Origin: Arthrobacter alkaliphilus
Lineage (GTDB): Bacteria; Actinomycetota; Actinomycetes; Actinomycetales; Micrococcaceae
NCBI RefSeq assembly: GCF_021483235.1
Contig: NZ_JAKEEC010000005.1
Span: 112,994-176,993 of the forward strand
Reading direction: 5' to 3'
Length of the DNA stretch: 64,000 nucleotides
A program made the position numbers and the translations under genes. Below the pieces are notes generated by a model. That model made no database searches. It saw only the letters and a program-made list of their open reading frames with translations, and was not told the DNA's origin. Each line of letters starts with the position of its first letter. The stretch's first letter is position 1. Shown one piece after another: positions 26,584 through 37,625 of the stretch.

Positions 26584-28398
26584 GTGGATACGTCGAACAA
26601 TGACTTCGGGCGGACAATGCCCGAGGAGCCATCGAACAAGGCGGTGGCCGGGGGAAGCGCGGGACACGGTGGTGGTGCAATCCCACCGGTGGACGACTCC
26701 GCGGAACTTACCGTCGCGGAACGCCAGATAAACATCCTTCGAGACAAACTGCGCCACATCGACCGTCAGCTTGCCGCCGCCACCCAGAACAACACCAAGC
26801 TCGTGACCATGCTGGAGACGGCGAAGGCCGAAATCCTGCGGCTCAAGGGGGCCCTCGAGCAGGACGGCCAACCGCCGTACAGCTTCGGGACCATCCTGCA
26901 GATCAATCCGAGGCGCCAGCCGACGGCGGGCAGCACCGGCCAGGCGGCCACCGAGGAATCGGTGGACATTTTCAATGCCGGCCGCAAGATGCGGGTGGGC
27001 GTCAGTCCGCTCGTGAACATCAACCAATTGGCCGTTGGCCAGGAAGTCCTCCTCAACGAGGCCCTCCTCGTGGTAAGCGGCCTCGGCTATGAACGGGCAG
27101 GCGAACTCGTCACGCTCAAGGAGATGCTTGGCGCAGACCGTGCCCTGGTAGTGGGCAGGGCCGATGAAGAACGCGTCGTCAGGCTTTCGGGCGCCCTGCA
27201 AAAAGTGCACTTGCGCGTCGGTGATGCCTTGTCCCTGGATTCCCGCACGGGCTATGCCTTGGAGAAGGTGCCCCGGGCAGAGGTGGAAAACCTTGTCCTC
27301 GAGGAAGTCCCGGATATTACCTACGAAGACATCGGCGGCTTGGGCCCGCAAATCGAACAGATCCGCGACGCGGTCGAACTCCCGTTCCTGCACCCGGACC
27401 TGTACCGCGAGCACGGGCTCAAAGCGCCCAAGGGGATTCTGCTGTACGGCCCTCCGGGTTGCGGCAAGACGCTGATCGCCAAGGCGGTTGCCAACTCCCT
27501 CGCGGCCCGGGCCTCCGAGCGGGCGGGCAATCTGGACCTGAAGAGCTATTTCCTGAACATCAAGGGGCCGGAACTCCTTGACAAGTACGTCGGCGAAACC
27601 GAGCGGCACATCCGCCTCATTTTTGCCCGCGCCCGGGAGAAGGCCTCCGACGGCAGCCCTGTAGTGGTGTTCTTCGACGAGATGGACTCACTGTTCCGCA
27701 CCCGCGGCACCGGCGTGTCTTCCGACGTCGAAACAACCATCGTCCCGCAGCTCCTCAGCGAGATCGACGGCGTCGAACGGCTGGACAACGTCATCGTGAT
27801 CGGCGCCTCGAACCGTGAGGACATGATCGATCCGGCTATCCTCCGTCCCGGCCGGCTGGATGTGAAGGTCAAGATCCAGCGTCCGGACGCCGAAGCGGCC
27901 GCGGACATTTTCGCCAAATACATCACCACCGACCTACCGTTCCACGCGACGGACCTGGCCGAGCATGGCGGAGACGTCCAAGCGACCGTGGACGCCATTA
28001 TCCAGCGCACCGTTGAAGCGATGTATTCGACGGAGAAGTCCAACGAGTACCTCGAAGTCACCTACGCGAACGGCGATACCGAGATGCTCTATTTCAAGGA
28101 CTTCAACTCGGGTGCAGTCGTCCAGAACGTTGTGGACCGGGCCAAGAAGTACGCCATCAAGGACCTCCTGCTGACCCAGCAGAAAGGCCTGCGGATCGAC
28201 CACTTCCTGCGGGCCGTCGTCGACGAGTTCCGCGAACACGAGGACATGCCCAACACCACCAACCCGGATGACTGGGCACGCATCTCAGGCAAGAAGGGCG
28301 AACGCATCACCTACATCCGCACCATCGTCCAGGGCAAGGCCGGCCAGGAGCCCGGGAAGTCGATCGAAACGACTCCCAACACCGGCCAGTACCTGTGA
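26584..28398 (+). CDS. arc: Proteasome-associated AAA ATPase (ARC/Mpa)
   Basis: 604-residue ring ATPase that recognises Pup-tagged proteins, unfolds them and feeds them to the 20S core. Order of parts: an N-terminal coiled coil that binds Pup (about residues 40-95), two OB domains, and the AAA domain with Walker A GPPGCGKT (289-296) and Walker B VVVFFDE (360-366). The C-terminus ends GQYL, the docking tail that enters pockets of the proteasome alpha ring. GTG start. It overlaps dop (GTGA). Confidence 0.97.
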   Translation: MDTSNNDFGRTMPEEPSNKAVAGGSAGHGGGAIPPVDDSAELTVAERQINILRDKLRHIDRQLAAATQNNTKLVTMLETAKAEILRLKGALEQDGQPPYSFGTILQINPRRQPTAGSTGQAATEESVDIFNAGRKMRVGVSPLVNINQLAVGQEVLLNEALLVVSGLGYERAGELVTLKEMLGADRALVVGRADEERVVRLSGALQKVHLRVGDALSLDSRTGYALEKVPRAEVENLVLEEVPDITYEDIGGLGPQIEQIRDAVELPFLHPDLYREHGLKAPKGILLYGPPGCGKTLIAKAVANSLAARASERAGNLDLKSYFLNIKGPELLDKYVGETERHIRLIFARAREKASDGSPVVVFFDEMDSLFRTRGTGVSSDVETTIVPQLLSEIDGVERLDNVIVIGASNREDMIDPAILRPGRLDVKVKIQRPDAEAAADIFAKYITTDLPFHATDLAEHGGDVQATVDAIIQRTVEAMYSTEKSNEYLEVTYANGDTEMLYFKDFNSGAVVQNVVDRAKKYAIKDLLLTQQKGLRIDHFLRAVVDEFREHEDMPNTTNPDDWARISGKKGERITYIRTIVQGKAGQEPGKSIETTPNTGQYL

Positions 28399-30080
28399 CG
28401 GCCCGGCCGGAAGGCCTGCCTTCGGACAAGCTTCCCGTGGGCGGGGCCATGCGGGTCATGGGTTCGGAAACTGAATACGGTATCCACGCGCCCTCCGCGC
28501 CGGGGGCGAACGCCACGATGATGTCCGCACGGATCATCCAGGCCTACGCCAACCTCACGCGGCAGCGGGCGGCCGGGGGCGCCGAGACCCGTTGGGACTA
28601 CACGGACGAAGAGCCCCTGCACGATGCGCGCGGTTGGACGGTTGAGCGCAGTGCGGCCGACCCGAGCCAGCTGACCGACAGGCCTCCCGTGCTCGACGCC
28701 GAGGCCGTCGCCTTGGCGTACGGGCGGCAGGAGCTGGAAGCCGACGGGAGCGACGAATCAGGATCGCTGCTGATGAACATGGTCCTCGGCAACGGCGCCC
28801 GCCTGTACGTCGACCATGCCCATCCGGAATATTCGAGTCCTGAGGTGACGAATCCGCGCGACATCGTCGCGTGGGACGCGGCCGGCGACCTCGTCGCTTT
28901 GGCGACGGTGCGGAAGGTGGCCGCCGATCCGGAGCTGCCGTCGATCAACCTGTACAAGAACAACACCGACAACAAATCGGTGTCGTACGGTTCCCACGAG
29001 AACTACCTCATGCCGCGCTCGGTGCCTTTCGGGGACATCGTCCGTGGGCTGACGCCGTTCTTCGTCACCCGCCAGATCATTTGCGGTGCCGGGCGCCTCG
29101 GCATCGGCCAGGACGGTTCCACGCCCGGATTCCAGATCAGCCAGCGTGCGGATTTCTTCGAAGCCGAGGTGGGGTTGGAAACCACCATCAGGCGTCCGAT
29201 CATCAATACCCGCGATGAACCGCACGCCACCGCGGACAAATACCGGCGCCTCCATGTGATCATCGGCGACGCCAACCTGAGCCAAGTGTCGAACTACTTG
29301 AAGTTCGGCACCACGGCTTTGGTCCTGAGCCTTATCGAAGCCGGCCAGGCTCCGAAGATCGAAGTACATGAGCCGGTTGCGGGCCTGCAGGCAATCAGCC
29401 ATGACACCTCCCTGACTGCAACGGTCAGGCTTCTCGATGGACGGCGCGTCACAGCGCTGGATATCCAGTGGATGTACTACGAGGCGGCGGCCAAGCTTGC
29501 CCAGGAAACCGGAGTCTCCGACTCCTTCAGTGGAGACGGCCACACCCGGGATGTCCTGGAACGGTGGGAGTCGACCCTGGGGCTCTTGGGGAGCAACCCG
29601 GCAGGTGCCGCGGGTTCCGTCGAATGGCTGGCCAAGATGTCGCTGCTTGATGGCTACCGGAACCGTGACGGCGTCGAGTGGAACGACGCACGCCTGGGCC
29701 TCGTCGACTTGCAATGGTCGGACGTGAGGCCGGAAAAGGGCCTGTATTACCGGATGCTTTCCCGCGGGCGCATGCAGACGATCGTCGACGATGCCACCAT
29801 CAGCCGGGCCGTCGCCGAACCGCCGTCGGACACCCGCGCCTATTTCCGCGGGAAGTGTGTTTCCAGCTTCGGCAAGGACGTGGTCGGCGCCAGCTGGGAT
29901 TCGGTCATTTTCGACGTTCCGGGCATCGGGAAACTGCAGCGTGTGCCCACCCGGGAGCCCCTGCGCGGCACGGAAGCACTCACGGGACAGCTGTTCCGGA
30001 AACACGCCACAGCGGGCGCATTCCTTCGTGAATTGCTTGGCCTGGACCCGGCCCCGCCGCCTGGACCGCAAGCCGGCTAA
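28395..30080 (+). CDS. dop: Depupylase/deamidase of Pup
   Basis: 561-residue glutamine-synthetase-like enzyme. It deamidates the terminal Gln of Pup to Glu and removes Pup from substrates. Family landmarks: [13 protein letters not shown], the [11 protein letters not shown] and TRDEPHA motifs shared with PafA, and the Dop-specific loop near residues 55-75. GTG 28395 overlaps the arc stop and suggests coupling; alignment with M. tuberculosis Dop begins only at ATG 28449, so the first 18 residues may be untranslated. Deamidation is needed here because the encoded Pup ends in Gln. Confidence 0.95.
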   Translation: MTARPEGLPSDKLPVGGAMRVMGSETEYGIHAPSAPGANATMMSARIIQAYANLTRQRAAGGAETRWDYTDEEPLHDARGWTVERSAADPSQLTDRPPVLDAEAVALAYGRQELEADGSDESGSLLMNMVLGNGARLYVDHAHPEYSSPEVTNPRDIVAWDAAGDLVALATVRKVAADPELPSINLYKNNTDNKSVSYGSHENYLMPRSVPFGDIVRGLTPFFVTRQIICGAGRLGIGQDGSTPGFQISQRADFFEAEVGLETTIRRPIINTRDEPHATADKYRRLHVIIGDANLSQVSNYLKFGTTALVLSLIEAGQAPKIEVHEPVAGLQAISHDTSLTATVRLLDGRRVTALDIQWMYYEAAAKLAQETGVSDSFSGDGHTRDVLERWESTLGLLGSNPAGAAGSVEWLAKMSLLDGYRNRDGVEWNDARLGLVDLQWSDVRPEKGLYYRMLSRGRMQTIVDDATISRAVAEPPSDTRAYFRGKCVSSFGKDVVGASWDSVIFDVPGIGKLQRVPTREPLRGTEALTGQLFRKHATAGAFLRELLGLDPAPPPGPQAG

Positions 30081-30186
30081 ACGCCGTCAAACGGGTCCCC
30101 AAAACCGCAGCGTGGCGGCCCGCCCCGTGGCAGTATGGCATTACAGGAAGTCCCCGTTGCCGGGGATGGACAGAATGGAGAAGGAA

Positions 30187-30390
30187 ATGGCAGCTCAGGA
30201 GCATCAGCAACCGCAGTCGCGGGACGTCGAGGTAGACACCGACGCCCCCGAGGCACCGCCCGCAGCGCCAGAGGCCCAGGCCTCAGTAGCCACGCAGGGC
30301 GTGGACGATCTCCTCGACGAAATCGACGGCGTGCTTGAATCGAACGCCGAAGAGTTCGTCAGGGCATTTGTGCAAAAGGGCGGCCAATAG
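30187..30390 (+). CDS. pup: Prokaryotic ubiquitin-like protein Pup
   Basis: 67-residue, acidic, intrinsically disordered modifier. The C-terminal part contains the Arc-binding helix region [19 protein letters not shown] and ends FVQKGGQ. The last residue is Gln, so Dop must convert it to Glu before PafA can attach it to lysines. ATG 30187 follows GGAGAAGGAA. It lies between dop and prcB in standard order. Confidence 0.97.
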   Translation: MAAQEHQQPQSRDVEVDTDAPEAPPAAPEAQASVATQGVDDLLDEIDGVLESNAEEFVRAFVQKGGQ

Positions 30391-30467
30391 GCGGCCGCCA
30401 GATAAGCCAAGGCCCGGCCGGCGCGAGGCCGCCGGGCATCGGATGTCAGAGTCGAAGGAGCGCAGCA

Positions 30468-31277
30468 ATGCAGGATCCATCAACCGGCCACCTGGCCACC
30501 CAAGCAACGTCTTCGTTCATAGAGCATCTGCAACGCTCTCGGCCTGAACTCCTTCCCTTTACTCAAGCGCTGCCCGCGGGTCAGGTTCCCCCGGCGCCCC
30601 ATGCCACAACAATCGTCGCCCTGAGCTACCCCGGCGGTGTCCTGATGGCGGGGGACCGGCGTGCCACCATGGGCAATGTGATCGCCAGCAGGCACATCGA
30701 GAAGGTCTTCCCGGCCGACGAATACTCCGTCATGGGAATTGCAGGCACAGCGGGCCTGGCCGTCGATATCACGCGGTTGTTCCAAGTAGAGCTGGAACAC
30801 TACGAAAAGATCGAGGGAACGCTCCTGAGCCTTGACGGTAAAGCCAACAGGCTAGGAGCCATGATCCGGGGAAACCTGCCGATGGCCATGCAGGGCCTCG
30901 CGGTCATCCCGCTCTTCGCCGGCTTCGACCAGGCAGCCGGCGTGGGACGGCTTTTCTCATACGATGTCACCGGCGGGCGCTACGAGGAATTGGAGCACCA
31001 TTCGGTCGGCTCCGGTTCGGTCTTCGCGCGTGGCGCCTTGAAAAAGTTGTGGCGCCCGAACCTCACCGAAGACGAGGCGGTCGCGGTCGCGGTGGAAGCC
31101 CTCTACGACGCCGCCGACGACGACTCCGCCACGGGCGGTCCGGACCCCGTCCGGCAGCTGTGGCCGGTGGTCTACACCGTCAACCGCGCCGGTGCCCGCA
31201 GGGTGTCGGAACGGGAGCTGGCGGCGATCGCGGGGACCATTGTTGAATCGCGCGCGGTTGCCGGACGGGAGGCCTGA
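30468..31277 (+). CDS. prcB: Proteasome beta subunit
   Basis: 269-residue Ntn-hydrolase precursor. A 46-residue propeptide ends at HA; Thr47 of [11 protein letters not shown] becomes the N-terminal nucleophile, and GDRRAT (Asp-Arg) follows as in other beta subunits. It forms the two inner rings of the 20S core. AAGGAG before the ATG. The prcA start follows 1 nt after its stop. Confidence 0.96.
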   Translation: MQDPSTGHLATQATSSFIEHLQRSRPELLPFTQALPAGQVPPAPHATTIVALSYPGGVLMAGDRRATMGNVIASRHIEKVFPADEYSVMGIAGTAGLAVDITRLFQVELEHYEKIEGTLLSLDGKANRLGAMIRGNLPMAMQGLAVIPLFAGFDQAAGVGRLFSYDVTGGRYEELEHHSVGSGSVFARGALKKLWRPNLTEDEAVAVAVEALYDAADDDSATGGPDPVRQLWPVVYTVNRAGARRVSERELAAIAGTIVESRAVAGREA

Positions 31278-31278
31278 G

Positions 31279-31986
31279 ATGACCCAGCAGTTTTATGTCT
31301 CGCCCGAACAACTGATGAAGGACCGCGCTGATTTTGCGCGGAAGGGCATCGCCCGCGGCCGTTCCGTCGTCGTGATCAGTTGCGCTGACGGCATCGCGCT
31401 GGTTGCTGAAAACCCTTCGCCGTCGCTCCATAAGATCGGTGAGATCTACGACAAAATCGCGTTCGCGGCCGTTGGAAAGTACAACGAGTTTGAAAGCCTT
31501 CGGCAAGCCGGCGTCCGCTACGCCGACGTCCGCGGCTACTCATACGACCGCGAGGACGTCACAGCCCGAGGGCTGGCCAGCGTCTACGCGCAGAGCCTGG
31601 GTGCCGTGTTCACCGCGGAACAAAAGCCGTTCGAAGTCGAGCTTGCCGTGGCCGAGGTGGGGCACACGCAGGCGGACGACCATCTTTACCGGTTGACTTT
31701 CGACGGTTCGATTGCCGACGAGCACGGCTTTGTGGTGATGGGCGGTTTGGCCGAGCAGGTGGCAGAGTCCGTGGCCCGCGAATGGAAAGCCGACCTTGAC
31801 TTGGCCGGCGCTCTGCGGCTGGCCGTCAAGGCGCTGGCCGCCGACAAAGAAGTGGACGCCTTGCCCGGCAGCGCCGTCGAGGCAGCGGTGCTCGACCGCA
31901 GCCCGGAAAGCGGGCGCGGATCCCGGCGGGCTTTCCGGCGGCTCAGGGCAGAAGACATCACGCAGCTGCTGGCAGGGGAGGCCTGA
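31279..31986 (+). CDS. prcA: Proteasome alpha subunit
   Basis: 235-residue outer-ring subunit. The N-terminus [23 protein letters not shown] is the gate-forming segment; the glycine-rich core [18 protein letters not shown] and the [17 protein letters not shown] region match PrcA. It lacks a nucleophilic Thr, as alpha subunits do. The longer frame from 31192 only overlaps prcB. It sits 1 nt before pafA. Confidence 0.95.
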   Translation: MTQQFYVSPEQLMKDRADFARKGIARGRSVVVISCADGIALVAENPSPSLHKIGEIYDKIAFAAVGKYNEFESLRQAGVRYADVRGYSYDREDVTARGLASVYAQSLGAVFTAEQKPFEVELAVAEVGHTQADDHLYRLTFDGSIADEHGFVVMGGLAEQVAESVAREWKADLDLAGALRLAVKALAADKEVDALPGSAVEAAVLDRSPESGRGSRRAFRRLRAEDITQLLAGEA

Positions 31987-31987
31987 G

Positions 31988-33352
31988 ATGGACAAAAGGA
32001 TATTCGGGATCGAAACGGAGTTCGGAATCTCGTATTCGAGCCCGGATTCACGGCCATTGGCTCCCGAGGAAGTCGCCAGGTACCTCTTTCGCAAGGTAGT
32101 GAGCTGGGGACGTTCCTCCAACGTCTTCCTGACGAACGGCTCGCGCCTGTACTTGGATGTCGGATCGCACCCGGAGTACGCTACGGCGGAATGCGACGAT
32201 CTCGCGCAGCTGATTGCCCACGACCGGGCCGGGGAACTCATTCTCGACGACCTCGTCGACGAGGCACAGGCGCGGCTCGCGGCGGAGGGATTCAACGGCA
32301 CCGTCTACCTGTTCAAGAACAACACCGATTCCGCCGGCAATTCCTACGGAAGCCACGAAAACTACCTGATTCCGCGGCGGGGTGAGTTCTCGCGGCTCGC
32401 TGAAATCCTCATCCCCTTCCTCGTCACGCGGCAGCTGATTGCTGGTGCGGGCAAGGTCCTGAAGACACCACACGGGGCCACGTTCGCGTTCTCCCAGCGT
32501 GCGGACCACATTTGGGAAGGCGTGTCCTCCGCGACCACGAGGTCCCGCCCCATCATCAACACCCGGGATGAGCCACACGCCGACGCCGAGTTCTTCCGCC
32601 GCCTGCACGTGATTGTCGGCGATTCCAACATGTCCGAGACCACCGCACTTATGAAGGCGGGAACAGTCGATCTGCTGCTGCGCATGATCGAGGCCGGAGT
32701 GATCATGCGTGACATGCGGATGGAGAACCCCATTCGCAGCATCCGCGAAATCTCCCATGATCTCAGCGGCAAGGCCTTGGTACGACTGGCCAACGGGAGG
32801 CAACTGACCGCCCTGGACATCCAGCGGGAGTACCTTGCAAAGGTCACCGCTTTTGTGGCCTCGAACGGAGCCCACAATCCGCACGTACCGCTCATCCTGG
32901 ATCTCTGGGAACGGACGCTGGACGCGATCGAGTCCGGCGACACCAGCGGAATAGACACGGAAGTGGACTGGGCCATCAAGAAAAAGCTGATGGACGGGTA
33001 CATGCGGCGCCACGGGATCGGCCTCGACTCCCCGCGGATCGCGCAATTGGACCTGACGTATCACGATATCTCGCGCAAGCGCGGGCTCTTCTTCCTCCTC
33101 CAGTCCCGCGGCGCGGCCCGGCGCCTCGTGGCCGACACGGACATCAAGGATGCCGTGGATGCGCCGCCGCAGACCACCCGGGCAAAACTCCGCGGCGACT
33201 TCGTCCGGCGGGCCCAGGAACTCGGCCGCGACTACACCGTGGATTGGGTCCACCTGAAGTTGAACGACCGGGCCCACCAGACAATCTTGTGCAAGGATCC
33301 GTTCCGCAGCGTCGATGAGCGAGTGGATGCCCTCCTGGACTCAATGAGCTGA
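31988..33352 (+). CDS. pafA: Pup-protein ligase
   Basis: 454-residue glutamine-synthetase-like ligase that activates the C-terminal Glu of Pup with ATP and attaches it to lysines of target proteins. Motifs: [11 protein letters not shown] (ATP/Mg site with the two Glu), [15 protein letters not shown] and [15 protein letters not shown]. Homologous to Dop but shorter and without the Dop loop. It is last in the arc-dop-pup-prcBA-pafA run; a 111-bp gap with no clear terminator follows. Confidence 0.96.
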   Translation: MDKRIFGIETEFGISYSSPDSRPLAPEEVARYLFRKVVSWGRSSNVFLTNGSRLYLDVGSHPEYATAECDDLAQLIAHDRAGELILDDLVDEAQARLAAEGFNGTVYLFKNNTDSAGNSYGSHENYLIPRRGEFSRLAEILIPFLVTRQLIAGAGKVLKTPHGATFAFSQRADHIWEGVSSATTRSRPIINTRDEPHADAEFFRRLHVIVGDSNMSETTALMKAGTVDLLLRMIEAGVIMRDMRMENPIRSIREISHDLSGKALVRLANGRQLTALDIQREYLAKVTAFVASNGAHNPHVPLILDLWERTLDAIESGDTSGIDTEVDWAIKKKLMDGYMRRHGIGLDSPRIAQLDLTYHDISRKRGLFFLLQSRGAARRLVADTDIKDAVDAPPQTTRAKLRGDFVRRAQELGRDYTVDWVHLKLNDRAHQTILCKDPFRSVDERVDALLDSMS

Positions 33353-33463
33353 CTCCCAGCTTCACCAGCTAATCTGGAGGTTGGCCTCTTAACCGGGCCT
33401 CTACGCGCATGGCCGAGCCTGGCCCGTCCATGCCCTCCTTTTGCCCCGACGAAAGTTCAATTT

Positions 33464-34405
33464 GTGCGACGTCTACTAGCAATTCTTATCCCCGGCCTCT
33501 TGCTGATCACCGGCTGCGGCGGAAGTCCAGCAACAACAGCAACTCCGGAGCCCACCAGCCAGTCCGCCGGCGAAGTCGCCAAGCTGGATTCCCTCAAGGT
33601 CTCCGACAATGGAGACAAGAAAGCACCCGGACTGGAATTCAACAAACCGTTGGAGGTAACGCAGCCGACCATCAAGATGGTCAGCGACGGAACCGGCGAC
33701 AAGGTGAAAGCCGGACAAGTGGCGCAGATCACCTACATTGCCGTTGACGGCAAGGACGGCAAGACCCTCGAAGACACCTTTCCGTCAGGTTCCCAGCCGG
33801 TCGAACTGAACGACCAGCTCAAGACCGGCAGCGCAGTGCTTTACAACGCCCTGGTCGGCGCGAAAGTGGGTGCCGACATCGCTTTCGTGGTCCCGGGAAC
33901 TCCGGCAGCAGCTGAAACGCCGGCGACGTCATCCCAGCTGGTGGTCTTCAAGATCACCGGCGCCAAAGACGCGGTCAAGCCCCTGTCCAAGCCCGAAGGC
34001 GACACCGTCACCCCGCCCGCCGGCCTCCCCACCGTGAAGGACGACGACAAGGGAATTCCGCAGATTTCCGTTGCAGGAGCGGCGGCACCGCAGGGACTCG
34101 TCGCCCAGGACCTCATCAAGGGCAAGGGCGCGGTCGTCAAGGAAACAGACACCTTGACGGTCAACTACGTCGGCGTGACCCTGGCTGACGGCAAGAAGTT
34201 CGACTCCAGCTACGACAAGGGTCAGCCCGCCAGCTTCGCCCTTAATGGCGTCATCAAGGGCTGGACGCAAGGCCTTGCAGGCAAGACGGTCGGTTCCCGT
34301 GTCCTGCTCGTGATCCCCAAGAGCCTCGCATACGGCGATACCGCAACGCAGGGCCAGCCGACAGGCGATCTTGTCTTCGTCGTCGACATCCTGGGCGCCC
34401 AGTAG
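33464..34405 (+). CDS. FKBP-type peptidyl-prolyl isomerase lipoprotein
   Basis: 313-residue secreted lipoprotein. Signal peptide residues 1-17 with lipobox LITGC; Cys18 would be lipidated. Two FKBP-like halves are present: a degenerate one (about 75-170) and a good C-terminal one (about 222-313) with VNYVGVTLADGKKFDSSYDKG and LLVIPKSLAYGD. It should fold or stabilise exported proteins at the outer membrane face of the cell. GTG start; a cytoplasmic single-domain FKBP gene follows 49 bp later. Confidence 0.92.
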   Translation: MRRLLAILIPGLLLITGCGGSPATTATPEPTSQSAGEVAKLDSLKVSDNGDKKAPGLEFNKPLEVTQPTIKMVSDGTGDKVKAGQVAQITYIAVDGKDGKTLEDTFPSGSQPVELNDQLKTGSAVLYNALVGAKVGADIAFVVPGTPAAAETPATSSQLVVFKITGAKDAVKPLSKPEGDTVTPPAGLPTVKDDDKGIPQISVAGAAAPQGLVAQDLIKGKGAVVKETDTLTVNYVGVTLADGKKFDSSYDKGQPASFALNGVIKGWTQGLAGKTVGSRVLLVIPKSLAYGDTATQGQPTGDLVFVVDILGAQ

Positions 34406-34454
34406 CCTTCCGCAAAATTCCGCAACACTGTCCCTATCACCTTGAGGAGTACCC

Positions 34455-34850
34455 ATGTCATTTGGTCAGCGCGATTACGACCGCACTAAGCCGGAAATCG
34501 ACTTCCCGGAGGGCGACGTCCCCACGGAGCTCGTTATCAAGGACATCATTGTTGGCGACGGCCCCGAGGCCAAGGCCGGCGACACCGTCTCCACCCACTA
34601 CGTCGGTGTAGCTTGGTCCACCGGTGAAGAATTCGACGCATCCTGGGGCCGAGGCGCACCGCTGGACTTCCGCGTGGGCGTCGGCCAAGTAATCCAGGGT
34701 TGGGACCAAGGACTCCTTGGCATGAAGGTCGGCGGCCGACGTCGCCTTGAAATCCCCTCCGAACTCGCCTACGGCTCCCGTGGCGCCGGCGGGGCCATCA
34801 AGCCCAACGAAGCCCTCATCTTCGTCGTGGACCTCGTAGCCGTCCGCTAG
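34455..34850 (+). CDS. FKBP-type peptidyl-prolyl cis-trans isomerase
   Basis: 131-residue single-domain FKBP. Core motifs THYVGVAWSTGEEFDASW, GWDQGLLGMKVGGRRRLEIP and YGSRGAGGAIKPNEALIF are intact, so it should be active. No signal peptide: cytoplasmic. GAGGAG before the ATG. A large hairpin terminator closes the transcript. Confidence 0.95.
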   Translation: MSFGQRDYDRTKPEIDFPEGDVPTELVIKDIIVGDGPEAKAGDTVSTHYVGVAWSTGEEFDASWGRGAPLDFRVGVGQVIQGWDQGLLGMKVGGRRRLEIPSELAYGSRGAGGAIKPNEALIFVVDLVAVR

Positions 34851-34863
34851 CCCGCACAGCGTG

Positions 34864-34911
34864 GGAAGGCGCGTCCGCAGCCGGAGCAATCCGGCCGCAG
34901 ACGCGCCTTCC
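34864..34911 (+). terminator. Terminator after the FKBP gene
   Basis: 22-bp stem with two mismatches (34864-34885 with 34890-34911) and GCAA loop, followed by a short pyrimidine-rich GCCTTTGCC. Confidence 0.75.
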
Positions 34912-34932
34912 GCCTTTGCCGGAGGAATTTAG

Positions 34933-34938
34933 TAACGT
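34933..34938 (+). promoter_or_regulatory. -10 box of pafBC
   Basis: TAACGT 7 nt before GTG 34946, which fixes that start over the in-frame TTG 34916. Confidence 0.5.
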
Positions 34939-34945
34939 AGCAAGC

Positions 34946-36952
34946 GTGTCCGCATCACGTACCGAACGACTCCTGAACCTGCTGATTGCCCTCCTGAACA
35001 CGAAATACGGGCTGTCCCGCGCCGTTCTCAGGCAGCAGGTCTATCACGATGCCGGCGACAGCGACGTCGCGTTCGGACGCATGTTTGAACGGGACAAGGC
35101 AGAGCTGAAGCGCTTGGGGTTCGACATCGAAACCCTCCTTGACCACGGATTCGGCTCGGACGATCCCGCTTCCACCCGCTACCGCATCGGCAAGGAATCC
35201 AATCGCCTGCCCTACGTGCACCTGACTCCGGCGGAGGGAACGGTCCTGCTTCTGGCCGCCCAGCTGTGGGAACGCGCCGCGCTCGGCTCGGCAGCTGCCA
35301 GCGCGTTACGGAAGCTGCAGGCTTCAGGGGATCTTGCCGACGTCGAGCTCCCGGCCGGCGTCCAGCCGCGCATCAAGCCAGCCGGCCAGGCCTTCAACGA
35401 CATCATAGTGGCCATGAACGGGCAGCACCCCGTGAGTTTCGGCTATCGTGCCGCGAGCACCGGCACTGACGAACGGCGCACGGTGGAACCGTGGGGCCTC
35501 GGCAGCCGGTTCGGGCAGTGGTACCTGGTGGGCTACGACCGGGGCCGGAACGCGAAGCGCTTCTTCCGGCTGTCCCGGATGATCAGCGACGTCCACGTCG
35601 AGACCGGGGATCACTGCGAGATACCTCCGGGGTTCGACACCCGCGCCGAACTGGACAGCCTCGATGAACTTCCCTCGCAGGAGGCCCGGCTTGAGGTAGC
35701 TGAAGGCCGCTTGCTGGGCCTTCGCAAGCGCGCGACGAGTGTTACCGCGGACACCGCGCCGGGCGGCGCCCGGCCGGGCAGGGACCGGCTCTCCGTGCCG
35801 TTCCGGGACAGCGAGTTGTTCGCCGAAGAACTGGCCTCCTACGGTCCCCACGTGCGCGTGGACGGACCTCCCGCACTGCGCGACGCCGTGGTCCGCCGCC
35901 TTGAGGCTGCCGCCGCGTTCGCCTCGAGCCCCGCCGTCGAGGTCCGCTTCCCGGACGCCGGACCGGCGCCGCGGGCGCGCAAGCGGACCTCTGAAGACCA
36001 GCTCAACCGGATGCTCCAGCTGGTTCCCTTCCTTGTCCACCACCAAGGCCTGCCCATCCAGGACGTGGCCGACCGCTTCGGTGTGACCCGCGGGGAACTG
36101 GTCGAGGACCTGAAGATCCTGATTTGCTCCGGCCGGCCCGAAGGCTATCCGGATGACTTGTTCGACATCGACTGGGAAAACGAGCACGTCTACATCCGCG
36201 AACACCTCGAGCTCAACCGGCCCATCGGCTTCAGCGTCGATGAGGCTTCCGCCCTGTTGACGGGCTTGGCGACCTTGGGCGGGCTTCCCGCCCAGGCCGG
36301 GATGTCGGACGACGAGCAAAGCAGCGCCCTGGAGTCCGTGACGCTGAAGCTCACGGGTGCCGCAGGGGAGGCCGGGCGCCTGGCGGCGGCAGTCGCAGTA
36401 CCTCCCGTCACCCCGGCCGACTCCGGAGCGTTCGACACCATCACCCGCGCGATCCAAGAGGGTCAGCAATTGCGGCTTCGCTACTTGTCTCAGCAGCACG
36501 ATTCGGTGTCCGAACGGGATGTCGACCCCTTCCGGCTCTACTCACTGGACAACACCTGGTACTTCGAGGCGTACTGCCACAGCAAAGCCGGGTTGCGGAA
36601 CTTCCGCCTGGACCGGATCGAGGAGGTCGCGCCCAACGGGCGTCCGGTGTCCAAGAATGCGAACACTGAGGACAGCGTCCCGGTGAAGCTGTACACCCCG
36701 AACGACGACGACGTCGTCGTCGTCCTCCAATTGACCCGTCAGGGCGCAGGCCTGGCGGATGACTATTATGCGGAGCGGACGGCTGCGCTTCCCGACGGCG
36801 GCCTGCTCGCCGAGGTCCGGTTCGGAAACGTGGACTGGTTGCCGATGTTCGTTGCCCAGCACGGCGGCACGGCCCGCATAGTGCAGCCGGCGGGCCTTGC
36901 CGATGCCTCCGTGGCCTGGGTGGCGGCCGCACTTGCGCAGTACCGGCAATAA
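34946..36952 (+). CDS. pafBC: PafBC, fused WYL-domain DNA-damage response activator
   Basis: 668-residue natural fusion of PafB and PafC, which are separate genes in mycobacteria. The PafB half (about 1-325) has an N-terminal winged helix (SRTERLLNLLIALLN onward) and a WYL core around GLGSRFGQWYLVGYDRG; the PafC half repeats this with RMLQLVPFLVHHQGLP and DNTWYFEAYCHSKAGLRNFRLD. The protein activates LexA/RecA-independent DNA-damage genes together with RNA polymerase, its WYL domains sensing a nucleic-acid signal. It lies 1.6 kb after pafA and upstream of tatA, the same order as in M. tuberculosis. Confidence 0.94.
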   Translation: MSASRTERLLNLLIALLNTKYGLSRAVLRQQVYHDAGDSDVAFGRMFERDKAELKRLGFDIETLLDHGFGSDDPASTRYRIGKESNRLPYVHLTPAEGTVLLLAAQLWERAALGSAAASALRKLQASGDLADVELPAGVQPRIKPAGQAFNDIIVAMNGQHPVSFGYRAASTGTDERRTVEPWGLGSRFGQWYLVGYDRGRNAKRFFRLSRMISDVHVETGDHCEIPPGFDTRAELDSLDELPSQEARLEVAEGRLLGLRKRATSVTADTAPGGARPGRDRLSVPFRDSELFAEELASYGPHVRVDGPPALRDAVVRRLEAAAAFASSPAVEVRFPDAGPAPRARKRTSEDQLNRMLQLVPFLVHHQGLPIQDVADRFGVTRGELVEDLKILICSGRPEGYPDDLFDIDWENEHVYIREHLELNRPIGFSVDEASALLTGLATLGGLPAQAGMSDDEQSSALESVTLKLTGAAGEAGRLAAAVAVPPVTPADSGAFDTITRAIQEGQQLRLRYLSQQHDSVSERDVDPFRLYSLDNTWYFEAYCHSKAGLRNFRLDRIEEVAPNGRPVSKNANTEDSVPVKLYTPNDDDVVVVLQLTRQGAGLADDYYAERTAALPDGGLLAEVRFGNVDWLPMFVAQHGGTARIVQPAGLADASVAWVAAALAQYRQ

Positions 36953-36960
36953 AGGCTGGT

Positions 36961-36966
36961 TAGACT
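36961..36966 (+). promoter_or_regulatory. -10 box before the small membrane protein
   Basis: TAGACT 6 nt before ATG 36973; leaderless arrangement. Confidence 0.5.
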
Positions 36967-36972
36967 ACTCAA

Positions 36973-37320
36973 ATGCCTTGGTGGTCCTGGATCCTGTTAT
37001 GGCTCGCGCTGATTGCCGTGTCGCTGCTTTGCTACGTCCTGCTGGGCATCCGCCTTTTCCGGAAGTTCATGGCCATGGTGCATGAATTGAGTGCCGCAGG
37101 GGAGCGCCTGGGGCGCCACACGCCCCTTCCCGAACACGCCGACGACGACGGGGCTCCGGCCAAGGTGTTTGGTGCAGCCGTTTTTGCCTCACCGGAACAG
37201 ATGCGTCATGATTACGTGGCGGCCAAGGCCTCCCGCCGGGAAGTGCGTCGCCAAAAGCGCGTCAAGCGCAAAGCAGAACGGGGCCAACCCCAGTCTCTGC
37301 ACGACATCGATTTCAGTTAG
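36973..37320 (+). CDS. Small single-pass membrane protein of unknown function
   Basis: 115 residues. One N-terminal membrane helix (about 3-27) with little before it, then a soluble tail that turns strongly basic at about residues 86-105. No enzymatic motif. It lies between pafBC and tatA, so a link to membrane trafficking is possible but unproven. Similar proteins occur at this position in other Micrococcaceae. Confidence 0.75.
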   Translation: MPWWSWILLWLALIAVSLLCYVLLGIRLFRKFMAMVHELSAAGERLGRHTPLPEHADDDGAPAKVFGAAVFASPEQMRHDYVAAKASRREVRRQKRVKRKAERGQPQSLHDIDFS

Positions 37321-37352
37321 ACGTAGGATGTATTCCAACGAAAGGACTTCCC

Positions 37353-37619
37353 GTGGGACGACTATTTGATGGCCCTTGGCCAATTGTGATTATCATCATC
37401 GTGGCCCTGCTGCTGTTCGCGGCACCCAAGTTGCCTGCCATGGCCCGCAGCCTCGGCCAGTCGATGCGCATCATCAGATCCGAAGTCAAGGAAATGAAGA
37501 ACGACGGCAAGCCGGCGGCCAAGGACGACACGGACCCCGTTGAAGGCCGAGTGGTCAACCACCCCGAAGCGAGCAAGAGCGGCAACGACACCGACGTTCC
37601 GCCTGCAAGCCGCAGCTAA
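37353..37619 (+). CDS. tatA: Sec-independent translocase component TatA
   Basis: 88 residues: one short membrane helix (about 9-25), a hinge with Gly/Pro, the amphipathic helix LPAMARSLGQSMRIIRSEVKEM, and an acidic, polar tail. With TatC it exports folded twin-arginine proteins. GTG 37353 is preceded by AAAGGA. tatC follows 6 bp later. Confidence 0.93.
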   Translation: MGRLFDGPWPIVIIIIVALLLFAAPKLPAMARSLGQSMRIIRSEVKEMKNDGKPAAKDDTDPVEGRVVNHPEASKSGNDTDVPPASRS

Positions 37620-37625
37620 GCAGTA

